Of a stretch of 64,000 nucleotides of DNA, positions 1 through 12,572 are shown one piece after another. The notes beneath the pieces were generated by a model. That model saw only the letters and a program-made list of their open reading frames with translations. It was not told where the DNA came from and made no database searches. Numbering within the stretch: position 1 is the first letter of the stretch; every line of letters starts with the position of its first letter. Source of the DNA: Channa striata (Eukaryota; Chordata; Actinopteri; Anabantiformes; Channidae); contig CM065170.1 in the NCBI GenBank assembly GCA_033026295.1, positions 13,650,040 through 13,714,039 on the forward strand. The letters are read 5' to 3'. A program made the position numbers and the translations under genes.

Positions 1-569
1 GTTACAGTGTGACTCTGACAAACTGCACAAACTGCTAGGGACACACCCAATGATTTGCCAAGACTTTCAAAGACTAAGCTGTTTAGACCAACTGTCACAG
101 ATTTTTAATCTTTGACAGTCTGTAAGAGGCAGACATCTGACGACTGAGTAAGCGGGGAGCTACAGACTTCAAGACTGGTCAGTATTGACTGAAAGTTCTG
201 GGCTTAGAAAACAAACAATTCTTGCAAGAACAGAGATTCTTGCATGTTCTTACCATGCAAGAATCCAAAATACAAACATGGATACAGCCTGTACTTATCA
301 CTTTCTATAAACAGTACAAAGAAAAATGATGACGATAACGGTAAAATCCTGGATGGAGAAGTGAGGACAACGTAAACTGTAGAGACTAGAGAGGGAACTG
401 AAGGTAAAATGAAGGTAACCCCAGGTACAGCTTGTAATGTTCTTTATAAAGTGTTCTCTGATGGTTATAATACATGTATCATCAGTTGAAGATTTGATGC
501 AGATGATTTGACTGACGATGACTGGCAGAGACTGGCAGAGAATATTTGCATAGCACATGCTAATTGTTT

Positions 570-583
570 TTTTTTTTTTTTTT
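570..583. repeat. Poly-T tract
   Basis: This is an uninterrupted or nearly uninterrupted run of T. Read on the minus strand it would be a poly-A tail, but I see no recognisable retroelement body attached to it. Confidence 0.6.
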
Positions 584-667
584 GCTATCAACATCGACTG
601 AGTCAGACTGGTACCGACCAGCGCCAGCTAGTTCTGACTACTAAGTCCAATTTAGAAGCAGCTCAAT

Positions 668-790
668 AGTAGCCTGGTGGCTCAAAGGGTAGAACTTCAG
701 GCTCTGGGATACAGAAGTCTCTCAGTTCAAATCCCAGCTCATGCACCTTTAATAGTGACGTGCCCTGTATAACAAAACAACAATCATGAA
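668..790 (+). mobile_element. tRNA-derived SINE remnant
   Basis: A box A-like block (TGGTGGCTCAAAGGGTAGAA, starting near 669) is followed about 45 bases later by a box B-like block (CAGTTCAAATCCCAG, near 722-737). This is the internal RNA polymerase III promoter layout of a tRNA-related SINE head. The cloverleaf is not intact, so this is not a functional tRNA gene. The body probably runs on toward the GT microsatellite at 922-949, as many fish SINEs end in or seed simple repeats, but I cannot place the 3' end. The family is not identified. Confidence 0.5.
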
Positions 791-921
791 CTGCGACATA
801 ACTGCAAATGGAGATCACTGTACATAACCAAATACATAGCCCTAGCATGCTTTTTAAATAATTAGTTTTCCATAATATGACTCTTCCTTCAGGTTTCTTT
901 TCTTCCGCTTCATATATATAC

Positions 922-949
922 GTGTGTGTGTGTGTGTGTGTGTGTGTGT
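922..949. repeat. (GT)14 microsatellite
   Basis: A perfect GT dinucleotide run is preceded by a short AT run (CATATATATA). Confidence 0.95.
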
Positions 950-3900
950 ACACAGTATACACATATGTGTGCACAAAGGCTAAATATAGGTGGAAAGACA
1001 CGTAGACAAACAGGAACAAATTGAGTTTAAGTGAGCTTTCACCAGAGTTGTCTCTGAGCAGCAGATGAAAACAGGAAGGGATAATTAATGTTCATAACTG
1101 ACCTCTGTAGCCCACAGGAGCTGATATTAGCTATACAGCCAACTCAAAGCTAACATATTTATAAAGCTCTGAAGTCCATCTAAGCACATTTTATACCTGC
1201 TGACACCTCAGTTGTGTTTGTCTGCAGTTAGGTCTGTGGGGAAGGTCCTCTGCAAAGTTAATAAAGAACCTTGCCCAACTTCGGCATTGATCGATTTTAA
1301 GCTTAAGATGCTCACTTCTTTTTCCTACAGGGGAGTCTTTTCAGTGTTTTCATTTAATTTCAGCCGCATTAATTTTGCTGCAGCAGCTAATGTTTCATTG
1401 AGTGACTGATCAAGGAGGGCTTAAGGCTTCTGAAGGGGTGACTTATTACAGGCTCAGAGACTTCATTGACCATTGCCAGAACTATATATCTGAAAGAGAT
1501 TTGGCAAGGAGACAGACTGGGGACAAAGTCTGCCAGAGTAACCAAGACAAAATAACGTAAAATATTCCAGTTTAAAGAATGTGCTTTTTAATTTTACATT
1601 GTTTTGTTGCACTAAGTCTAATAATTGCCAGTTTTCAAAACACATACTATTGACATGATTATGTTAATTAGTGCAGGAACGATTACATGATTAAACAACA
1701 ATTTTGATAATCAAATAAGTAATGTAGCATGCTGAAGTGCCAATGTTTAAACTTCACAAATTAGAATTTGAAGCGTTGCTGTAGTGTACTTTATTTAAGG
1801 ATTCTGTCTTCAAAAAGAAACTGTTTGAAGACATCACCTTGATGTCTGGGAAGCTGTGGCAGGCATTAAACTTTTTATTACATTAAAATTATTTCACTGC
1901 AGAAGCCACTGACACATTAATCAGTGCGAAAGATAACAAATGCCTGCATTTCACTTCCTACTGACAAACATTACAATACAGTTCAAGTCAATTACTGGTG
2001 ACCAAACATACAAGTTGTGAAAGTCACTTGAAGAGAGTGGAATAGAATGATTGTAGAACGGAAAACAAATTGGTCTGCCTTAAACCTGCTCAGTCCAGGT
2101 CAGCATTTACTGTACTGGTTGTGATAAAAGACCCCATTTTAAAACTCACTTTAAAATGGTCTGAACAAATTACCACTATAGAGAGGCAGAGAAGAAGAAC
2201 AAAAAACTGCCAAGTCTACATAGTAAGCAGGAGAGAAAAGCCGCTGGTACTGTCCATATGCTAATGGTGGGTAGATGATATCAATGCTGTCAGCCAGTGC
2301 CTGTTTGTCAGCGGCTGTGAAATAGTATCAGGTGGTGCATATTGTGAGAAACAACCCAGTGTACTGAAGATATCATTTAACCAAAGCTTTCACACTCATC
2401 CTCACTCTTCCCTGATATTTTTCCCTATACATTCCATCAAAAGAAGGATTAGAATAAAACAATAGTCTGTTTTCTCTGTGTTATCTGTGCAGGGACTTAC
2501 ACAGCCCTTACTCTACACTGCTGGTGCACAAGACAGAGAATTCTAATGAGGATAGTGTGTGTTTCTTTGTGTTTGTCAGCACATGAGTGTGAGTCATCTT
2601 TTGGCAACAGCACTGTTCTAGATTTAAGACGTGTGACTGTGTGTGTCTGTTTCTTTATGTGCAGATGCATGTACGAGAAAAGAAAGTAGAGACTGCCCAT
2701 GTGGTTTAAGCACATGCTTATGCATGAACCTATTCTCCACCAGTGAGGTCTTGACTCTATGTATGTCACAGGCTTAGCTTGTCTTGGGATACGCCTCCTC
2801 AGCTGTGCATCTCTGGGCAGCAGCATGCAGTGTGAGGCCGAATTAGCGAAGCGTGTCTGCTTTTGTTTGCCTCCCATCGATGGAGTTCTTGAAGGAACTC
2901 TGAGTCCAAATAGCAGCTGATGATGTTTGTTTTGCGACCGCACTGGCTTTGCCTTATTCAGTCAGTAGAACTGGCGCTTCCTATCTCATCAGGTGTCCAA
3001 TTCATGCCGCCCTGCTGCAAGGTGCCTGAATAAATGTGTGCGCAGAGCAAGAGAAGGCAGACTTTGAGAGGAAACAGTGACTTACAGAAATACAGACCAT
3101 GGTGATAAAACCAAGTTTTCACTGAGGCTTATGAAGTTCTGTATACTTCAGTATTCCTTCATTACTTGCATTTGCACACAAACTGTGCCTATATTTATAT
3201 ACCCCGGAGAGGCTCTTTGAATGTGAGTAGGTAATATATTTGGGTATATGCAGAGGGCAGAGTGTGGGATGGTGATCTCAGGCAGGGGACTATCCATTAG
3301 TGGGTTCAGCTGGATAAAGGAAGTGCTAGAGGCAGGTTCAGTAGGTTGGGTTATGACTCAGACTGAAAAAATAATAAAAGCCTATTTTATCCTCTGTGTA
3401 ACCTACATAAACACAGCTGTAAAACATAGGAAGCATCCACATATTTCATGTGCACAGAGAATTTGGGGATCTGCATGACATCTTGGCAAACGCAATGCAT
3501 TTCTCTTCCAAAAGGGGGCCATTAGTTCTTCATTCAGTCAGCAGAGGTGAGTTGTCTGGGAGAAACAACAAATGGTCCCTGACGGCTGAAGAAGCCAAAG
3601 ATACTACAGTAAATTGAATATAACTAAAATCTATTTAAATACATCTTTATGCACTACGGATAAAATTACAAAAATGTATGTGGCGTGTGTGTTTCTTTTT
3701 TTTTGTCCAAGTAATTGGACATTAGCAGTATGAGCCGGTTGAACTATTCTCTGCACGATTTTTTTTCTTTTTCTAGGTAAAAGATAAACAGCATCTTCAC
3801 CCTCAGAACTAAACAACATGTTTTGCATCGTAACATCATTTCAGTTGTCTGCTGGAGTTGCTGTAGTGTAATAAGGTACAGACATTAGCCACGAGCATCC

Positions 3901-6002
3901 ACCCTGTTAAGATGTGCTCTTTGTAAATGAGTCTTTTTTATATAAGTGTACAAACTGCAGAATGTGGAGTACGATTCTCACAGCGCAGGCCTGTTGTGCC
4001 TGGGTGCAGTTGTCAAGTTGTGATTAGAGATTGGAGATTGGGGGGCAGGGATTTAATAAGGGTCATGTCCTCTGTCCTACCTACTTTTGAACCTGACATC
4101 CACGGGAAGGACTTAAAAATCCCAATGGGTGTAAAATATTCGTAGATTCTCATTCCATCCATTTGGAGCACATTCAGTTCACTGAATCCAAACCACACAA
4201 ATGCTCACATGACATGTACATCAGTTTTGGGGCTAGAAACTAAGTTATGTCAGAGAAATGGCAGAAGAATGGCATCTTAGTGTCTCAGGATGATGTGATC
4301 CTATGGTAGGAGCTGATCCATTATGCAGTCTTCTAAAAAAGATCCCATAATGTATGTAGACAAAGATATATATGCATCGCCTGTTAAGTGCTTTTGGATG
4401 TAAATGACCTGGCGTGATGAATGGTGTGATACAGGCATTGTGAGCTATCTGAGCCTTGTTTGAATCAGGACAGAATGAATCAGCACATTATGTGTACATT
4501 ATGTAAATGTTTGCTGGTGTGGTTAATGGAGGTAAAGCCAGTTCACGACTGCCCATTACTCTTTCAAGGACTTGCTTTGGGGAGGGGCCCTTAATCAGGC
4601 TATTGGAGTCAACATCATCTCTCGCCTCTGTTTTTATTACCATCAGGAGCTTAAAACATACCAGAGCATGTTTTTGTTTTGTATGCTAATGTGATTATCT
4701 CTTGTAGAATTTCATTCTTATCTCCTTTTTGGTTTTTAATATGTTCTCTGTGGACAAGAAAAGGCCACAGATGGTGCGCTGACAGCTAGTTATTATTATT
4801 ATTTTGCCAGTATTTTTGGATATGGACAACAATATCCTCATTAAAACATGTGAATATAAAGAATAAATGATGACAAATAATGATAATATTGATCTGAACT
4901 TCCACTAAAACTCTAAATTCTGGAGCCAAACACTGTTTAATGACTGCCTGTAAATAAAAATGATATTTGAAAAAGTCTCATGGGGATAGAAGTTTTGAAA
5001 TGTACTAAGGCAGAAATCACTGGAAGAATATTCTTTAAACAAATTAACAGAGTTTTGAGTTGAAGAATCGGGATAGTTGTTTATGGATTTTGTTTTTAGT
5101 TTTTAGGCTCATGCAAGCATATGAAAAAAATAAAAGGGAGGAATGATTGGCCTTATGAGAGGCTACATCATAGGGATGTAGAAACGTGCAATAAAGACGG
5201 TATAGAAAGTCATTGCTGAACACGTGATGTATTGAGAGATGATGTTAAATGTAAATCCACTATTAATGCAAGTAAACTGAAACAATGAACAGATGCTAAG
5301 ATATTACTTAATTGTAATTTTATTGTTGGTTAAAGGCTGTTCACACCTGCTGATGGAGAATGAGGTCAATGTTGGCATTTCTCAGAAACGTGCTTGTAGA
5401 GATTAAGTCAGTGGTAAATTGCTCAGACAAAGCTGATTTAAGCAGCAGTTGGTTTTTGTCATCACTAATTCTATGATTTCGGCTTAATGTGTCACTATGA
5501 CTCTTTTAGATGCTTGATAGATGATAGAGGCGATGTAAAATTTAAAAATAACCAATGTCACAATCATGAGAAAGGTCTCCTGTCTTTAGTTGCTCTTTTC
5601 AAGACCAGAAACCAGAACTCCATCATGTCATAGGTGCTATGCCTCCAACTGTTGGTCGTGGGTTTCCAGGCCGTAGTGGTGTTTAGATCGGTGGTCTGCA
5701 GCCTGCTTGTTTTCTAGGGAGATGAATTAAAGACGAGATGGGTTAAGGCAGACAGTGCTGTCGAAGGGAAAGGATGAAGAGGAACTTCATTACTCCTCAC
5801 CTCCTAATACCCAAATACACTCTCACTCAAAAAAACACACACAAACACACACAGAGTTGAACTGGGCCTCATTATTTCCTCATCTCCATCACCAGGAGGA
5901 AGTGCGGGGCTGCAAGCTCCTCTGTGAGGTTGCTGACGTGCACCCTCACCCAAATCGCACACATTTGTGCAAATGTGTGTGTACTCTTGGACATTGATCT
6001 TC

Positions 6003-6052
6003 CACACACACACATACACACATGCACACACACACACCCACCCACACACACA
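6003..6052. repeat. Imperfect (CA)n microsatellite
   Basis: A CA-rich tract with a few T, G and CC interruptions. The open frames that cross it on both strands are products of the repeat and are not genes. Confidence 0.9.
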
Positions 6053-6439
6053 GGCAGTGTTGCTCCAAAGACAGCATAATTGGAAAAGCGCTGTCACTGA
6101 AGATGGAGGTGCAGCAGTTTTACTGTAAGTTTGCTGAAGCTTCACGAATACACCTCCAGAGAAAGTGTAGGATCTGGCTGAAGGGAACCATCCTCCATTC
6201 TGAGAGTAAACATTATCTATGTTTAATCTCCGAATGTGGGTTTTACTCCAAGGAAAACAGAGCAATCTAAAATCGATATTTAAGCTCTAGAAGTTTATAT
6301 ATATATAACAAATAAAAGGCTTTTTTTACAGGATATTATCAAAATATTAAATTACATAGCAATATGATGAACACTGAGACCCCACTAGAATTTTTTCTCA
6401 GCCCCATGCTTAACACACTATTCACAGACGACTCCATCG

Positions 6440-6625
6440 CTTCTCACAAAACAGTGCACAGGGCTGCTGAGACGTTGTAGGGGGAACAGTCTCACCTTCA
6501 ACACAGACAAGACCAAAGAAATAATTGTGGACAGGAGAAAGAGGAGGGGAACCCTGCCACTAATCCTACGTGGGCTTGAGGTGGAGAGGGTGAACAGCTT
6601 CACACTCCTTGGTATCTACATCAAA
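6440..6625 (+). pseudogene. LINE reverse transcriptase fragment (L2-like), decayed
   Basis: The plus-strand translation reads NSLTFNTDKTKEIIVDRR, then RGLEVERVNSFTLLGIYI. This matches the part of L2/CR1-type non-LTR reverse transcriptases just C-terminal to the catalytic motif, where a 'N..KTKE..VDFR' block is followed by 'V..FK.LG..I'. The catalytic FADD block is not seen intact: 'TDDSIA' at about 6427-6444 may be its remnant, out of frame. The piece is a 5'-truncated, internally damaged copy. Its 3' end seems to be the separate block at 6763-6975. It is non-functional and lies in an mdga2 intron in the same orientation as the gene. Confidence 0.65.
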
Positions 6626-6762
6626 GTGGTCAGTGGAGTTGATTGCATTATAGGTAGAGGTGGTTTTATTGTTTTGGCCACCTTATTCATTTTAAACAGG
6701 GTGTGTGGGATTGCATTAAATGACACAGGTGGAGATACTGTTATGCCTGATCAGTGTAATTC

Positions 6763-6975
6763 CTGAGGACGCTGAGAAAATGTTGCATGTCACCAAAGAT
6801 CCAGATCACCAAAGAGCGGTATCTACAGATGCACCACTGAGAGCTTCTTGCCTTGCATATTTGTATACTGCATATTTCTTGTACGTACCTATTTTGTAAT
6901 TTTCAAAGGAAGAATTTCAGTGTACAGGGAAAGTCGTTTCTTTATTGTGCATGTGACAAATTATTTGATTCATTC
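6763..6975 (+). mobile_element. 3' end of the same L2-like LINE
   Basis: The segment near 6812-6845 (CGGTATCTACAGATGCACCA, then CTGAGAGCTTCTTGCC) and the terminal block near 6943-6970 (TTGTGCATGTGACAAATTAT) resemble the end of the ORF2 coding region and the 3' tail of fish L2-like elements, which typically end in '...GTGACAAATAAA' type repeats. About 135 bases that I cannot match to the element (roughly 6626-6762) separate it from the reverse transcriptase block. Confidence 0.5.
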
Positions 6976-9479
6976 CTAGAAACTCTGTAATTTGCATGTG
7001 TGTCTGTGTGTGTAAAGGAGCAGGGAAAACAGGTAAAGAAGATTTTATATAGAATAAGTGAGTGCAAAGCAGCTTTCCTCCCCCTCCCCCAGTAGAAGTT
7101 CAAGTTAACTCAGAGATGTGGAAATGCCTAATGAATAATTCAGAACTTGTTACTCGGTACTACGGACTCATGCAAAGCAGCAGCAGTAGCAGGGGTGGGA
7201 TGCTACCCTTCTAAACGTTAACCCAACTTGTCCACTCTCCACTGTGCACTGCTACCCCACTGTGTTCCTGGCAGAGACAAAGGAGTAGCCTTTACAGACC
7301 CCCTGTCTCAAAGGTCTGCCCCTTTACAGTGTATTAAAACCCCTGGGAAGGGACCTGCTGATTAAACTTCAATTCCAAGCTGCAAATATTAAGCCCCGTA
7401 TGATGAGTCGTGTACTGAGTTGTACCCAGGACACGTCCACACACATAAAGAGACCTTATCCACAAACCTGCAGTCTTTTATTAGGAAACAGAGTGTGCAA
7501 GTCCAAACTAATAACAGATTCAGTGTTTACTGTTTCGTTATATGACAATGCTCATTACAGAAGAAATGTGAAATATATTTGTTTAAATGCAACAATAGCA
7601 AGGAAAAAACATATCAAATTGCATTTAGATTAACATCAATTACAGTAGCTTTATATTGATTCAAACCATTATCAAAATATTAAGAAAATAATGTATGTAT
7701 GTAATACATGTATAATAAATAAATTACATGCTAATAATAAATAAATAATACTGTAGATAACTATTCACACTCACAGCCACACCCACATGCAGTTAAGAGT
7801 CACCAATTAACCTACAGTGACATGCTATTTTGTGATACTGCCAAATTTTATTATGTCATCTGTTTAGTAATTACCATAGTTTAGAAGTGTATCTCTTCCG
7901 AAAGTATTGAAACAAGTGAATGACAGGTCAGGGGGATGGCAAACCATAGAAGCTCTGAGTCATAGTTTGTCATGTGTTCCCTTTGTGAGCACATGAGAGT
8001 CCTTCTAAAAGATAAGCTCAAGAATTCTTCTAAAAGCCAATGAAAATGTAATAATCATTCATGAAAAATAAATAAAGTTCAACAAAATAAACAAAATAAA
8101 TACATGAATGTGATAATCAAGACCCCTTATTGTGAAAGATGTGCAGTCACCTTCCCTGCTAACAAACCGAGTGATGGTGCTTCTTCCTGGATTCTGCCCT
8201 CTCTCTCCATTAATCCCCTCAGCAGCACATGAATCTGCTCACACTCACAGCCCACAATACAGAGGATGATATTCCGTTTACTGCGATATCTCTGTTACAC
8301 AGGTGCTATCGCCAGAGAGGACCCAATGCAGAAATACACGCACCAAGCCATCGCCCACCCTCCGAACACATCCATCCTCCACTACAGTCCTACTTTAGTA
8401 TGAAGCAACAGCTGACACTGAAGAGATACAGCTAGCAGCAGCTAGTTATTGTGGAGTGTAGCCATGAGATAGAGGTCACTGTTGCCGAGGGGTTGGGAAA
8501 TGGAGGGAAAAGAAATGTTCCGACAGTAAATTACATGCTGGATTCACATATTCCATGAGATGCCTCCACGCGAGACGGATGTTATGGAATATGTCACCAA
8601 TATGCCTTATTAACCTTTGACCCACGTAAATAAAATGCTTTATAGCACACCATTCAGCAAACTGAAATCACACCCGTCTATATCATGTTTTATTTGTGCC
8701 GTCTTATTTGATGTAGTGTGTTTACACATGGTATACCATTGCAGCATACTCGCAATTTTAGTTCTTACAGTACATTAATCCCACACGTTATGCGTCAGCA
8801 CGGAAATATCTCACACATTCAGTCCTCGCTGCCCGTTATCTCGTTTGCTTTTTATTTATTTGCAGGCTTTAAGTAAAAGCAGCCAGCAATGATATTTTTT
8901 TTTAAAAACCACACACTGCTGCACTGTTAGCATGAGGACACCCCTTTGATGGACATTTAACTAAGGCTGGAAACACATTTTTAGCAGCAAGTCCTAATGT
9001 CTTAAGAGCCACAATATATGTTCACATCTTAGGACTTGCAGTGTTTTTATGTGGACGTGGCTCTGCCTTTTTTAGACCTTGCTTTTACACTCCTTCAAAA
9101 TATAAAAGAGTCTCAAAGGCAAGGTCCTTCACAGGGCTGACTGCCAGGTAATAACTTCTTTAATCGCTTATGCCTCATGCCCATATTTCTACCTGAAAAA
9201 TCCTGTACAAAGAGAGCGAGTCACCCTATTTGGAATGGGTTTAGGAGACACCTGCTATGCGGTATTGTCACCTCATTAACCCTGTGTCTGGACAGCAGCT
9301 ATTTAGATGATTTTACATACTCTCGACCCTCCTTCACTCCTTTTTTGTCCCCGTTTCCCTCTTAGCACCCTCTCTTGTGCTTTCTGTCTCTCGCTGTCCC
9401 TTGGAACAAAATAAAAGCAAATTGGTTATCTTTGACATAACAGGGCTGTTTTTACTCATGAAAGACTTTGCATAAATGT

Positions 9480-9620
9480 CATTCAGGTCAGCTGCTCCCG
9501 CTGGTAATCAAGCTGGGACGGTGATTAGGTGAAATTAATCGCAGGCCTCTGTCGCTCATGGCTGACAGCCTGAGAGCCTGATGAGGTGTTCTCGTCCCAG
9601 GTGATGAGGCAGATCAGGCA
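9480..9620. promoter_or_regulatory. Possible conserved non-coding element
   Basis: A compositionally balanced, non-repetitive segment with several homeodomain-type cores (GGTAATCAAG, GTGATTAGG, AAATTAATCG) packed within about 60 bases. I see no coding or transposon signal. Conservation cannot be tested here, so this is a weak call based on composition and motif density. Confidence 0.2.
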
Positions 9621-11179
9621 CAGAGAGTGAAAGACATCAAAGCCAGGAAAAAATAGAAAAACTCGCATTAGATTAACACCCGAGAGACAGGCCCAAAAAA
9701 GGGGCGCGTGGGTCTGTACAAGGTGTCTGTGTGTGTGTGGGTGGCTGCGTATGAAGTGGAATGAGGTAATGTGTGTGTGAGTTTTCATGCAGGTGTCTGC
9801 GTTTTTGGAGGAGGGTGGGGGGACATGAAAAGAAGAAACCAAGGTTTGATGTGATAATGAAGTAGCTTCTTTAGTCTTGATCTTCTCTTTTATCCAAACC
9901 ACTCACTCAAGCCTATTTGTCCAACAAATGTTTTTGTAGCCTTATAAAGTAGAACCCAGCTTTCTGCTATTCATATGGGAATACTACCATCAACTTCGGG
10001 TTTTATTCAAGTTTTTTTTTTCTCACTTCAGAAAATAAGTAGATTGACGATAAACTTTATGCTACACCTTTTTCTCGCCTCTTTTCTAAGACCTCCTTCC
10101 TCTGAGTCACACACGCAACGTGTCTAGCGTTTTCACATGCGTGTGTCACACCACCTCGGCCCCATGTCTTAATATCAGAGAAACCCGGAGCTTTAAGACT
10201 TGTCATGGTTGGTGGGAGTGAGCAGAAGTGATGCTAAGGTTAGCTCGCTGGAGCGTTTAGCTGTACATGGGCAGATTTACCGGCCTGTGAACCCATAAAC
10301 CTGCAATTACAAACCCTAACAACTCTGGCGCAGGCGGCCTGTACACCGTGGTTTTCCTCAGGGCTCGGGGATTTAAGCTTCACAATCAGTCAAGCATGAC
10401 TTCGGCAGCTAATTGCACAAGAGTGACACACACGCTCGTGCGCACACGCACACACTCACGGCATCCTTACGGGAGACAGGCCGAGGATGGAGGTGGAATT
10501 TTGTTTGAAATTCATCAAATTTTAATCCAGTGCGTACATTTCCATATTTCCATATTTATCTCTTTGCGCTTCTAGCATCCACTTCCTCTTCGCATATCAT
10601 TTTGGCCCTATTAATAGCTCGAACTGCTTCTTACCTATTACACAGACATACGGAAGCACACACTTGTCACCACAAGGAAAGAGAAAAAAGAGACCTCCTA
10701 TCAGGTCCAAGCACTTAAAGACACGTGTATCCCAAGATAGATAGTGCTGTCAGTGAGTCACTCCATGTTTGTTACACTTGGCAGTAAATTGCCTGTTTGA
10801 AACAGACAAGGAAGAATCTGGGTACCGTCAGCGATACGCAGGATTCATACTAACCTGCTCCTTTCTATAATGAATCAGTGTTTTTACTTAGTGCGGTCTG
10901 CTTCTGTAAAATGGTCTTGCAATTGCTCTGTCTTCTCTGCAGCGTTGTCACCCCCTGCCCTGTTTTCCCCCACCCCCCAAAGGTAATTGTTCTTACCTGA
11001 GACACTGTAATGGATCCTGGATGAAGTATTGACCGCTGCTAGATTTTGATTAAGAGGCTGTAGGGCAGAACATGTCTTTAATGAAACTGAGGAATCAGCA
11101 TTCTCTGGCCGGTAAGTCAAGGCTGGATGCAGTGCACTGTGGCCCACAGGCACCTTGATTAGAACTTGATCCTCAGCAA

Positions 11180-11300
11180 ATCCAAGAGTGGGCCAATGCG
11201 ACTGAATTAAAACAGATTAATTCATCCATTAATAATGCCTCGGGCGTGTGTAGTTTTTCTCTGGAGGCTTATAATCATTAAAGATTTGCGTATTCATATT
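11180..11300. promoter_or_regulatory. Possible conserved non-coding element
   Basis: A cluster of ATTA/TAAT cores lies within about 100 bases (GAATTAAAAC, AGATTAATTC, CATTAATAATG, TATAATCATTAAAG). It is not low-complexity sequence and shows no transposon signature. This is a motif-density impression only. Confidence 0.2.
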
Positions 11301-12375
11301 CTGTAAGCTGTTTGCACTCACACTTTCACACATGCCAACTCTCTCAATCACTCAATCACCCAACTTGTTACTTGCACCCTGTCACTCCATGATATATTAA
11401 CTCACTCATTATTACACTCAATCATTTTCCCCTTCATATACAAAGGTCAGCCTTTATCAGTTAAAATTTTAGCACGAGGGATAACTTGCATTAGCTTCTC
11501 TCATCCTCTCCCTTAAATTGCCTTTTTGCTCATGTTAAAAACTGATTACATCTTAGACGGAGATGAAAGGGAAACAGCTAGCTCCCCACGTTCTTTGAGC
11601 GTGCAAATGGACATAATCTAAAAGGCGAGTATTAGCATGCTAAAAGACACCACAGCTATGATGAACACCATTTGCCAAGGCTTAATGCGATAGCCGGGTA
11701 AGATGATTAACTCTGAATCCATTTAATCAACCACAAGCGCTTTCTGAAATAACCAACTGTGTAGCGTTGGGGTAAAACTTCCCTCAGATCTGTTGGGAAG
11801 TAGGTAGAGTAACAGTGTCAGATCGCACCGGAGGCCTGTCAAGCGTTGTTCTTTGAAGTGATGGACATCAAACATCATTTTGTGCTCAGTATTTGTCATC
11901 TCCACTCATGTTTGAAGCTTACAATGGAGTGGGACTTGGAGCACATAGCAGCTCGCTCATTGACTGGGAGAAGTCAATGTGCCCTTGGGCTGCATCTTAT
12001 TGACTTAAGTAGTTCAAGTAGCAAGACTCTCACCTCCTTTCACATATCGACCCCTGTGTGCGTGCCGATAACTGGCCTTCCTAATGCAATGAAAATTCTG
12101 GCCCCATCGGTTAGACCTTCAACCACAATGAACAACCTCTGATCCAGGGAGGGGGTTGTATATGTGTTTCTTATAGTGTTAATATTTCACTCCTGATTTA
12201 TTTTTAGCGCCACTGTTGAGAAAATACATTAACCAATCAGGCACAACATTAAGGTGCATTTCTGGTTGTGGCAGATCTGTGTGCTTACATTGTGAAATGT
12301 GGTCAGCGTGATAGATTGACTCAACAAATCGACTAACGGACGGCTTCGTCCTCTCTATTTGTGTGCCTTTCACAG

Positions 12376-12572
12376 ACCTTGATGACCCAGTAGTGACAGT
12401 GCATCAGAGTATAGGAGAAGCGAAGGAACAGTTCTACTACGAGAGGACGGTGTTTCTGCGCTGCGTGGCCAATTCCAACCCGCCTGTCCGCTACAGCTGG
12501 CATCGTGGGAGGGAGGTCCTGACGCAGGGCTCGGATAAGGGCGTAGAGATCTATGAGCCTTTTTTCACACAG
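12376..12572 (+). CDS. mdga2: mdga2 exon, Ig2 domain, N-terminal part
   Basis: This exon encodes the start of Ig2, one of the domains of MDGA proteins that contacts neuroligin. The acceptor CACAG ends at 12375 behind a pyrimidine-rich stretch and the donor is CAG|GTAAGG. It enters in phase 1 (AC completes a codon, giving tyrosine if the upstream base is T as in the family) and leaves in phase 0. The 65 full codons begin LDDPVVTVHQSIG and contain the first Ig cysteine (residue 29, in FLRC) and the core tryptophan (residue 41, in YSWHRG). It ends YEPFFTQ and continues directly into GETKILKLKN of the next exon. The frame is open throughout. I expect the sequence to match other MDGA2 proteins closely. 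Confidence 0.96.

Larger units (their letters stand above)
1..12375 (+). other. mdga2 intron (3' part), between the Ig1 and Ig2 exons
   Basis: No exon-like frame is visible in these 12.4 kb. In particular, the Ig1 sequence expected just upstream of Ig2 is absent, so the donor of this intron lies outside the window. The stretch holds a tRNA-like SINE (about 668-790), a GT microsatellite (922-949), a CA-rich tract (6003-6052), a two-piece L2-like LINE remnant (6440-6975) and an AT-rich stretch near 7680-7760. Two segments with dense ATTA/TAAT motifs (about 9480-9620 and 11180-11300) look like possible conserved non-coding elements, but that is only an impression. The 3' end has a pyrimidine-rich tract and the acceptor CACAG ending at 12375. 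Confidence 0.8.

Noticed and set aside
668..745. A functional tRNA gene
   Set aside because: The box A and box B-like blocks are present but the acceptor and T stems do not pair. It is better explained as a SINE head.
2497..2943. Minus-strand 148-codon frame
   Set aside because: Its translation has no family signature and crosses low-complexity TG-rich sequence. No promoter or splice support is seen.
12215..12260. ACCAATCAGGCACAACATTA, resembling part of a common fish transposon (AATCAGGCATAACATTATGACC)
   Set aside because: The match is only about 20 bases and the flanks do not continue the family sequence, so it is not annotated.
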